Below are positions 1 through 5,016 of a stretch of 5,670 nt of DNA, piece by piece (the stretch's first letter is position 1; the number at the start of each line of letters is the position of its first letter). Source of the stretch: CAMYMG01 sp038259455 (GTDB lineage Bacteria; Pseudomonadota; Alphaproteobacteria; Rhizobiales; Rhizobiaceae); assembly GCA_038259455.1 (NCBI GenBank), contig JBBSOT010000347.1, forward strand, positions 1 to 5,670, in the 5' to 3' direction. A model generated the notes under the pieces. That model ran no database searches. It was not told where the DNA came from and saw nothing but the letters and a program-made list of their open reading frames with translations. Made by a program: the position numbers and the translations under genes.

Positions 1-128
1 AGCAGTTGCTCGACACATTGAAAACCGGCAAGGAAGCAACCTTCATCGTTTTCGCCACGCCGGAAGAAGGCATCGGCATACCGGTTGACCTGACAGGCTT
101 TGGCGAGGCGTTCGCCGCTTTGCCCTGA
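1..128 (+). CDS. IalB-family (invasion-associated locus B) protein, C-terminal fragment
   Basis: Only the last 41 codons are present (reading from base 3, stop TGA at 126-128); the 5' part lies outside the window. The visible tail has the pattern typical of IalB-family C-termini: an amphipathic start (LLDTLKTGKEATF), a beta-rich stretch (IVFATPEEG), then IPVDLTGFGEAFAAL. IalB-type proteins are secreted or periplasmic, about 160-200 aa, widespread in Rhizobiales, and named after a Bartonella erythrocyte-invasion factor; in free-living relatives the role is not established. The signal peptide and any conserved cysteines cannot be seen here. It converges on the small minus-strand gene that ends 5 nt downstream. 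The family call rests on a short tail, so it is probable rather than certain. Confidence 0.75.
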   Translation, partial: QLLDTLKTGKEATFIVFATPEEGIGIPVDLTGFGEAFAALP

Positions 129-133
129 GGGCT

Positions 134-271
134 CTATCGGTATTCAGTTATGATGGCGATCGCCATTCCCGTGCCCATTACAGCACCGGCGATTGCAAAT
201 TGACTGCCAAAGTACGAGCTGACGACCAAGCCAGCCAGTGCACCGGTCGCAACCCAATAGAGTGCCTTCAC
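134..271 (-). CDS. Small two-helix membrane protein, hypothetical (45 aa)
   Basis: This is an unrecognised short gene read leftward from a GTG at 271-269 to a TAG at 136-134. The product begins VKALYWVATGALAGLVV and ends AIAIITEYR. It has two hydrophobic stretches, about residues 3-21 and 26-42, separated by a short polar turn (GSQ), with a Lys near the start and a charged EYR tail, so two short transmembrane helices are likely. Small residues (Gly, Ala) are frequent, as in packed helix pairs. A GGAG Shine-Dalgarno lies 6 nt before the GTG. An in-frame stop upstream (near 328-333) and the lack of other ATG, GTG or TTG codons after it leave this GTG as the only plausible start. By my count 26 of 45 third positions are G or C, lower than in the large neighbours. 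It converges on the ialB-like gene and diverges from tldD. Function unknown; a chance open frame remains possible. Confidence 0.55.
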   Translation of the reverse strand: MKALYWVATGALAGLVVSSYFGSQFAIAGAVMGTGMAIAIITEYR

Positions 272-277
272 TATCTG

Positions 278-281
278 CTCC
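278..281 (-). promoter_or_regulatory. Shine-Dalgarno of the 45-aa membrane protein gene
   Basis: GGAG on the minus strand is separated by six bases (CAGATA) from the GTG start at 271. This match and spacing are the main reason for treating the short minus-strand frame as a gene. Confidence 0.5.
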
Positions 282-287
282 GTGCCG

Positions 288-327
288 CTGGCCGGCCAGT
301 TGCGGGGTGCAACACGGCCGACGCCGT
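288..327. promoter_or_regulatory. Three adjacent short inverted repeats between divergent genes
   Basis: Three symmetric elements lie side by side in the gap between the small membrane gene and tldD. They are a perfect 12-bp palindrome CTGGCCGGCCAG (288-299), GTTGC-GGGGT-GCAAC (299-313), and ACGGC-CGAC-GCCGT (314-327). They sit where an operator for divergent genes or a leader structure of the tldD mRNA would be expected. No good sigma70-type promoter could be assigned next to them. Short GC-rich palindromes arise often by chance in this base composition, so a regulatory role is only suggested. Confidence 0.3.
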
Positions 328-358
328 CCTATATCTGCGTCAAGAACTCGAAAAACAT

Positions 359-362
359 GGAG
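359..362 (+). promoter_or_regulatory. Shine-Dalgarno that fixes the tldD start
   Basis: GGAG stands 7 nt before the GTG at 370 and supports that codon over the longer reading that begins with ATG at 238. An ATG at 357-359 overlaps this site but is out of frame with tldD; it opens a 31-codon frame that stops at 450-452 and has no Shine-Dalgarno of its own. Confidence 0.6.
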
Positions 363-369
363 CTTAGCG

Positions 370-1785
370 GTGCGTTCCACACTGATAGAACGATTCGACG
401 TAGCAGACGACCGCGTAAAGCAGATCGTGGCAGACACGATCAAAGGCGCTGACGATGGAGAACTGTATCTCGAGAGCAGCGAGAGCGAGTCGTTGATGTT
501 CGACAATGGCCGTCTCAAGACCGCCAATTACAGCACCGACGAAGGCTTCGGGCTTCGGGCAGTGGCAGGAGAAGCAACCGGCTATGCCCATGCAAGCGAG
601 CTTTCCGAGGCGGCCCTGCTTCGGGCGTCGGATGCCGTTTCGGCGGTCAAGGCGGGCTATACGGGCACGCTCGCCGAGGCGCCGCCGCGCACGAACCGCC
701 ATCTCTACAGCGACGAAAATCCGATCGGCTCGCCCTCCTTCGAGGCCAAGGCAAAGCTGCTGCAGGAAATCGACGCCCATCTGCGCGCCAGCGACCCGCG
801 CGTCAGGCAGGTCAGCGCATCTCTGGCCTCTTCCTGGCAGCATGTCGAGATCCTGCGGGCCGACGGCCAGATCGTTCGCGATGTCAGGCCACTCGTTCGG
901 ATGAATGTGTCGGTGGTGGTCGGCGACGGCGACCGGCAGGAGACCGGTTCCTACGGCATTGGCGGGCGCAAGGGTTTTGGCGAATTCGTCATCGAGGATA
1001 GCTGGAAGCACGCCGCGAGCGAGGCTTTGCGCCAGGCGCTGGTCAATCTGGAAGCTGTTCCCGCGCCTGCCGGCACGTTCGATATCGTGCTGTCCAATGG
1101 CTGGCCGGGCGTGATGCTGCACGAAGCAGTAGGCCACGGGCTGGAGGGCGACTTCAACCGCAAGAAGACCTCGGCCTTTGCCGGGCTTCTGGGTCAGCAG
1201 GTTGCGGCCAAGGGCGTGACGGTTGTCGACGATGGCACGATCAGTGAGCGGCGCGGCTCGCTGACTGTCGACGATGAAGGCACGCCGACCAACCGGACGG
1301 TACTGATCGAAGACGGCAAGCTGGTCGGCTACATGCAGGATCGCCAGAATGCCCGGCTGATGGGAATGGCTGCCACCGGCAATGGACGGCGCGAGAGCTA
1401 TGCGCACCAGCCGATGCCGCGCATGACCAACACCTACATGACATCGGGCGACATGGACCCGGCCGAGATCATCGGCTCGGTGAAGAACGGCATCTATGCC
1501 GTATCGTTCGGCGGCGGCCAGGTCGACATCACATCCGGCAAGTTCGTGTTCGGCTGCACCGAGGCCTACATGATCGAAAACGGCAAGGTGACCCAACCGA
1601 TCAAGGGCGCGATGCTGATCGGCAACGGCCCCGATGCCATGCACCGCGTGTCGATGGTCGGCAATGACATGAAGCTCGACAATGGCATAGGCATGTGCGG
1701 CAAGGCAGGACAGGGCGTGCCGGTCGGCGTCGGCCAGCCACATCTGCGGATGAACCAGATGACGGTTGGCGGGACGCGGGTGTGA
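370..1785 (+). CDS. tldD: TldD, zinc metalloprotease subunit (TldD/PmbA family)
   Basis: TldD is the catalytic subunit of the cytoplasmic TldD-TldE (PmbA) heterodimeric protease. In Escherichia coli the complex removes the leader of microcin B17 and helps degrade the antitoxin CcdA; in other bacteria it trims peptides or modified-peptide precursors. The zinc site is visible: HEAVGHGLEGD supplies H251, E252 and H256 of the HExxxH motif, and C443 in GMCGKAGQG matches the third ligand, a C-terminal cysteine. Other family stretches are YAHQPMPRMTNTYM and VPVGVGQP near the C-terminus. With the GTG start at 370 the protein is 471 aa, the usual family length; the frame is open back to 238, but the upstream residues (rich in Arg) do not look like TldD, and GGAG lies 7 nt before this GTG. 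The partner pmbA/tldE is not in the window. A sirtuin gene follows after 18 nt, probably in the same operon. No truncation or missing key residue was seen. Confidence 0.96.
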   Translation: MRSTLIERFDVADDRVKQIVADTIKGADDGELYLESSESESLMFDNGRLKTANYSTDEGFGLRAVAGEATGYAHASELSEAALLRASDAVSAVKAGYTGTLAEAPPRTNRHLYSDENPIGSPSFEAKAKLLQEIDAHLRASDPRVRQVSASLASSWQHVEILRADGQIVRDVRPLVRMNVSVVVGDGDRQETGSYGIGGRKGFGEFVIEDSWKHAASEALRQALVNLEAVPAPAGTFDIVLSNGWPGVMLHEAVGHGLEGDFNRKKTSAFAGLLGQQVAAKGVTVVDDGTISERRGSLTVDDEGTPTNRTVLIEDGKLVGYMQDRQNARLMGMAATGNGRRESYAHQPMPRMTNTYMTSGDMDPAEIIGSVKNGIYAVSFGGGQVDITSGKFVFGCTEAYMIENGKVTQPIKGAMLIGNGPDAMHRVSMVGNDMKLDNGIGMCGKAGQGVPVGVGQPHLRMNQMTVGGTRV

Positions 1786-1803
1786 TCCTGAAAGGCCGTC
1801 GAG

Positions 1804-2502
1804 GTGCCCTCTTCAATCGTCATCCTGACCGGAGCGGGCGTCTCGGCCGAATCGGGGATAGCGACATTCCGCGATCCTGACGGGATCTGGTCGAAGGTCG
1901 ATTATCGCGAGGTCGCTACACCCCAGGGTTTTGCCGCCAACCCCGGGCGCGTGCACGATTTCTACAACTGGCGGCGGCGGACCGTGCGCTCCGCCAAGCC
2001 GAATGCGGCTCATATTGCGCTGGCCAGGCTGGAGCGCGAATTCAGTGGCGAGTTCCTGCTGGTGACGCAAAACGTCGACAATCTGCATGAGACTGCCGGC
2101 TCGACGAAGCTGATCCACATGCACGGTCAGCACGACAGGGCGCTTTGCAACGCATGCGGCGAGCGCCACCAATGGCATGCCGACATGTCGCTGGAAACGA
2201 ACTGCCCGGCCTGCACACAAATCGGCCAGATGCGCCCCGACGTCGTCTGGTTCGGCGAGACTCCCTATGAGATGGACCGCATCCTGACGGCGCTACAGGG
2301 CTGCGACCTGTTCATATCGATCGGCACCAGCGGCAATGTCTACCCGGCGGCCGGTTTCGTGCGCGACGCACGGGTAGCGGGTGCGCGGACCGTGGAACTC
2401 AACCAGGAGCCGTCACGAGGCGCCAACTTGTTCGACGAGGCAGCGCACGGACCGGCCACGCAGATCGTGCCGGCATTCGTCGAGAGGCTGCTTGGAGGCT
2501 AA
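1804..2502 (+). CDS. cobB: CobB-type NAD-dependent protein deacylase (sirtuin, Sir2 class III)
   Basis: Sirtuins remove acyl groups from lysine side chains using NAD+, releasing nicotinamide and O-acyl-ADP-ribose; bacterial CobB acts on many cytoplasmic proteins, classically acetyl-CoA synthetase. The Rossmann NAD-binding motif GAGVSAESGIATFRD covers residues 10-24, TQNVDNLH residues 88-95, and the catalytic His is H107 in IHMHG. C115, C118, C134 and C137 form a complete zinc-binding set. GTSGNVYPAAG (174-184) and TVELNQEPS are late NAD-binding and CobB-like motifs. Y54 and R57 form the YxxR pair that marks SIRT5-like class III enzymes and favours succinyl or malonyl lysine as well as acetyl lysine. 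The GTG start is forced: an in-frame TGA at 1789-1791 lies just upstream with no other start between, and GAAAGG precedes it by about 8 nt. Length is 232 aa, normal for CobB. Its stop overlaps the stop of the opposing methyltransferase gene by 4 nt. Confidence 0.95.
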   Translation: MPSSIVILTGAGVSAESGIATFRDPDGIWSKVDYREVATPQGFAANPGRVHDFYNWRRRTVRSAKPNAAHIALARLEREFSGEFLLVTQNVDNLHETAGSTKLIHMHGQHDRALCNACGERHQWHADMSLETNCPACTQIGQMRPDVVWFGETPYEMDRILTALQGCDLFISIGTSGNVYPAAGFVRDARVAGARTVELNQEPSRGANLFDEAAHGPATQIVPAFVERLLGG

Positions 2503-3740
2503 CGTCTCTTCCTGGGTTTCTCCAGAAGCGCCACCGCCTCGACATGCGGCGACCAGAGGAACTGGTCGATGGGGGTGACGCTCTTCAGTTGATAGCCGCC
2601 TGCGATCAGGATCGACAAGTCACGTGCCAAGGTTGCCGGATTGCACGACACGGCGGCGACATAAGGTACATCGGAGCGGGCGATCTGCTTCGACTGGTCT
2701 TCGGCGCCGGCGCGTGGCGGGTCGAACACCAAGCCGTCGAAGGAGTTGAGCTCCTTGAAGGTCAGCGGTCGGCGAAACAGGTCGCGCCGTTCGGTGGTGA
2801 CCCGCTTCAATCCTGGCGTGAAACGAAAGCCGCGATCAAGCGCCGCCAGCGATGCCGCATCGCTTTCCACCGCCCGGACTTCGGCGTTTTTCGCCAGCCG
2901 CAGGGTGAAACTGCCCGAACCGGCAAACAGGTCGGCGACCTTCTTGGACCGGCCCAGATGCTGGCAGACCAGTTCTGCCATCGAGCGTTCGGCATTTGGC
3001 GTGGCCTGCAGAAAGGCGCCGGGCGGGATCAGGACCGACGCAGCGCCGAACAGCACTGACGGCTTCTTCGCTTCAACGACGATCTCGCCGTCTATGGTCA
3101 GGCGGGCAAAGCCTTCCTTCAACACGAAGTCCGATGCCTGGCGGCGACGCGCCTCGCCGGGAACACCGGACTGGCGGGCCGCGATATCAAGTCCCGTGTC
3201 CGTCACCGTCACGACCAGCTGGAAAGGCTTGGGCGTGACTGAAATCATGCCGGCCAGTACACGCAGCCGGTCGAGCGACGCGACGATCAGCGGCGACGAG
3301 ATCGGGCATTCGGCAATGTCGACGATCTCGTTCGACAGCGCCCGGTTGTAGCCGAGCAGCATGCCCTTGTCGGACTTGCGCGCGGTGAAGGTGACGCGGC
3401 GCCTGCTATGCGGGGCGCAGGGGACGAGGTCGCCAATTTCTGCCTCGATATGCTGGCTGCGCAGTGGCTGCACCAGGTTTTCGCGTTTCCAGGTGCTGTA
3501 TCCGGCCGGCGCCAGATGCTGGACCGAGCAACCGCCGCAGATACCGAAATGCCGGCAGGCGGGCTCGATGCGCTCGGGCGAGGAGCGCTCGACCGAGACC
3601 AATTCGGCGCGGTCCTTCGTACGAGAGGCGGTGACCGTTTCACCGGGCAGCGTGAAAGGAATGAATACCGGGCCGTTCGCGGTCTCGGCAATGCCGTCGC
3701 CCTGCGCGCCAAGTCGCGCTATTTCATATGTTTCGCTCAT
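2499..3740 (-). CDS. SAM-dependent RNA m5U methyltransferase, TrmA/RlmD (RumA) family
   Basis: This 413-aa enzyme transfers a methyl group from S-adenosylmethionine to C5 of a uridine in RNA, probably 23S rRNA. Residues 1-57 resemble the TRAM RNA-binding domain. C62, C68 and C71 in CRHFGICGGC, with C145 in AECPI, match the four iron-sulfur ligands of RumA-type enzymes. The SAM-binding loop is DLFAGSGS (270-277), followed by FDPPRAG (D340) and the catalytic nucleophile C366 in SCNPATLARD; E401 in HVEAV fits the general base. The frame is open upstream to 3845, but that part overlaps tlyA and is low complexity. The ATG at 3740 gives MSETYEIARLG, has AAGGA 3 nt ahead, and overlaps the tlyA stop as ATGA, which suggests translational coupling. 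The 3' end overlaps the cobB stop. Which uridine it modifies, and hence whether to call it rlmD, rlmC or a dual enzyme, cannot be told from sequence reading alone. Confidence 0.93.
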   Translation of the reverse strand: MSETYEIARLGAQGDGIAETANGPVFIPFTLPGETVTASRTKDRAELVSVERSSPERIEPACRHFGICGGCSVQHLAPAGYSTWKRENLVQPLRSQHIEAEIGDLVPCAPHSRRRVTFTARKSDKGMLLGYNRALSNEIVDIAECPISSPLIVASLDRLRVLAGMISVTPKPFQLVVTVTDTGLDIAARQSGVPGEARRRQASDFVLKEGFARLTIDGEIVVEAKKPSVLFGAASVLIPPGAFLQATPNAERSMAELVCQHLGRSKKVADLFAGSGSFTLRLAKNAEVRAVESDAASLAALDRGFRFTPGLKRVTTERRDLFRRPLTFKELNSFDGLVFDPPRAGAEDQSKQIARSDVPYVAAVSCNPATLARDLSILIAGGYQLKSVTPIDQFLWSPHVEAVALLEKPRKRR

Positions 3741-4501
3741 CGATCCTTGATCCCCGCAAGCAGGAATTCTCGGTTGCCGTCGCTGCCCTCGACGGGGGAT
3801 GGGCAGTGGCCCAAGGCGCGCCAGCCGGGCAGGCCGCCCAGCCAATCGTGGATCTTTTCGGCGATGCGCGCACCCTCCTGCGGATCCTTCAGCAAACCAC
3901 CCTTGCCGATGGCAGAGCGGCCGGCCTCGAACTGTGGCTTGACCAGAAGCAGAGCCCGTGCGCCCGAAGCGGCAAGGCCGAGTGCGGGAGGCAGCGCCAG
4001 CGTCAGCGAAATGAAGCTGACATCGCTGACGACGAAATCCGGAACTGCACCGGCAATGTCGGCGGCAACGAGATGGCGGGCATTCAGCCCCTCCAGGCAG
4101 GTGACGCGGGGGTCGTCGCGCAAGCGCGCTTCCATCTGGTCATGGCCGACATCTATGGCGGTGACATGCCGGGCGCCTCGCTCCAGCAGGACCTGCGTGA
4201 AGCCGCCGGTCGAGGCGCCGATGTCCAGACATGAACAGCCGGAGGGATCGAGGTCGAAATGATCGAGGCCGCCGATCAGCTTGAGCGCCGCGCGCGAGAC
4301 ATAGTCGCGGGCAGGATCGTCAATGCGGATGTCACAGGATGCCGAAACGGTCTGGCCGGCCTTCGCGGCAACCATGCCATCGATGATCACCGCGCCGCGC
4401 CCGATCGCGTCACGGGCCCGCGAGCGGCTGACATAATAGCCCTGCCCGACGAGAAATTCGTCGAGCCTGGTTCGGAGCCGGATATTGTTGGGCAGGGCCA
4501 T
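3737..4501 (-). CDS. tlyA: TlyA-family rRNA (cytidine-2'-O)-methyltransferase
   Basis: TlyA methylates the 2'-hydroxyl of cytidine in rRNA (C1920 of 23S, and in some versions C1409 of 16S, Escherichia coli numbering). An S4 RNA-binding domain covers about residues 10-70 (TRLDEFLVGQGYYVSRSRARD), then the FtsJ-like methyltransferase domain begins at YVSRAALKL. The SAM loop is LDIGASTGGFT (92-102). The expected K-D-K-E catalytic tetrad can be read as K74, D160 (VSDVSFISL), K188 (LLLVKPQFE) and E245 (NREFLLAG). The 254-aa length is near the family norm. The ATG at 4501 is the first possible start and has GAAGG at a rather short 3-nt distance. It overlaps the following RNA methyltransferase by ATGA. 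Many databases label this family hemolysin; that reflects early work on TlyA and is not implied by the motifs. Type I versus type II specificity cannot be decided here. Confidence 0.94.
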   Translation of the reverse strand: MALPNNIRLRTRLDEFLVGQGYYVSRSRARDAIGRGAVIIDGMVAAKAGQTVSASCDIRIDDPARDYVSRAALKLIGGLDHFDLDPSGCSCLDIGASTGGFTQVLLERGARHVTAIDVGHDQMEARLRDDPRVTCLEGLNARHLVAADIAGAVPDFVVSDVSFISLTLALPPALGLAASGARALLLVKPQFEAGRSAIGKGGLLKDPQEGARIAEKIHDWLGGLPGWRALGHCPSPVEGSDGNREFLLAGIKDR

Positions 4502-4542
4502 CGGCCTTCATTGAAGAATGCGCAGCCGAAAGGCAAGCCGGG

Positions 4543-4839
4543 TCAGTAGACGATGATGCGTGAGACCTTGCGTTCGTCAGCGCTGGGCATGGCTTCAGGA
4601 TCCATAGGCTGCCTGGCAAGACGCGCGGTCTCGATGCCGATGGCGCCGGTGAACATGGCGTCGCGGTTGACGACGATCTGCGGCTTGGCGTCGTAGGAGA
4701 AGCCGCCGCGAATGTCGCCCATCTTGGCGGCGACGATGCCGAGCACAGCCTGTTCGAGCGTCAGGTCGTATCTGCTGCCGGAAATCGCGGGCGGCGCAAC
4801 CACGCTCAGCGCGGCCAGCCAACACATCAGCGCTTTCAT
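4543..4839 (-). CDS. Small secreted protein of unknown function (98 aa)
   Basis: I do not recognise this family. The product opens with MKALMCWLAALSVVAPP, a Lys followed by a hydrophobic core and small residues near AISG, which fits a Sec signal peptide cut at about residue 20. The single Cys at position 6 lies inside the hydrophobic core, so a lipoprotein is unlikely. The mature part (about 78 aa) is mixed in charge and has no membrane segment; it contains LEQAVLGIVAAKMGDIRGG and ends in RIIVY. The frame opens at 4866, but the ATG at 4839 is preferred: GGGAG lies 9 nt before it and the signal peptide starts there. It ends 41 nt before tlyA on the same strand with no clear terminator between, so it may be the first gene of the same transcript. 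A periplasmic location is inferred. Confidence 0.78.
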   Translation of the reverse strand: MKALMCWLAALSVVAPPAISGSRYDLTLEQAVLGIVAAKMGDIRGGFSYDAKPQIVVNRDAMFTGAIGIETARLARQPMDPEAMPSADERKVSRIIVY

Positions 4840-5016
4840 CGTTTTTGTCTCCCTGCCTGAAAGCACTCCTAGCGCAGGGAGGCTAAAAAACGCCCAAGAG
4901 ACAGGGTAATCAAAACCCCAAATATCAACGTAAACAGAGAGTTAGTTAAATTGTAAAGATGAGCAGCCGGCGAGGCAACGGGAGTGGCCCGCGTCGAGGC
5001 GTGGCAGCCGAGAGCG
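4840..5016. other. Intergenic region with AT-rich core between pirin and secreted-protein genes
   Basis: These 177 bases hold no supportable gene. The core, about 4884-4960, is clearly richer in A and T than the rest of the window and contains GTTAGTTAAATTGTAAAG. This is typical of a promoter region for the leftward gene at 4839. No strong stem followed by a T-run was found for ending the pirin transcript: the only T-run on the minus strand (six T, 4885-4890) follows just a 3-bp CCC/GGG pairing. Confidence 0.5.
4921..4949 (-). promoter_or_regulatory. Candidate sigma70-type promoter for the secreted-protein gene
   Basis: On the minus strand TTAACT (4949-4944) and GATATT (4926-4921) are separated by 17 bases. 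Each matches four of six positions of the TTGACA and TATAAT consensus, and they lie about 80 bp before the ATG at 4839. A second -35-like TTTACA lies just upstream, but the hexamer 17 bases from it is poor. Matches are weak, and AT-rich DNA gives such pairs by chance. Confidence 0.25.

Noticed and set aside
122..132. GCCC-TGA-GGGC as a terminator for the ialB-like gene
   Set aside because: The stem is only 4 bp with a 3-base loop, it includes the stop codon, and no T-run follows on either strand.
238..369. The upstream extension of tldD from ATG 238
   Set aside because: The added residues are Arg- and Cys-rich, do not resemble TldD N-termini, overlap the small minus-strand gene, and the GTG at 370 has a proper Shine-Dalgarno and gives the normal length.
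364..1743. A 459-codon open frame on the minus strand, opposite tldD
   Set aside because: It lies wholly within tldD, whose motifs are intact. Its product is rich in His, Arg and Ala with no recognisable domain, as expected for the antisense of a gene with high GC at third positions.
2544..3351. Plus-strand open frames opposite the m5U methyltransferase (171 and 201 codons)
   Set aside because: They are fully antisense to a gene with complete catalytic and iron-sulfur motifs and show no domain of their own.
3408..4262. A 284-codon plus-strand frame across the methyltransferase-tlyA junction
   Set aside because: It is antisense to two well-supported coupled genes; low-complexity Arg, Ser, Pro and Ala composition marks it as a shadow.
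3737..4501. Hemolysin function for TlyA
   Set aside because: The S4 domain, SAM loop and K-D-K-E residues support an rRNA methyltransferase; nothing in the sequence indicates a secreted or pore-forming toxin.
4506..4516. CTTC-ATT-GAAG hairpin covering the tlyA Shine-Dalgarno
   Set aside because: A 4-bp stem with a 3-base loop is too weak to claim as a translational switch.
4881..4912. A rho-independent terminator for the pirin transcript using the six-T run
   Set aside because: Only a 3-bp CCC/GGG pairing precedes the T-run and the loop is long; not convincing.
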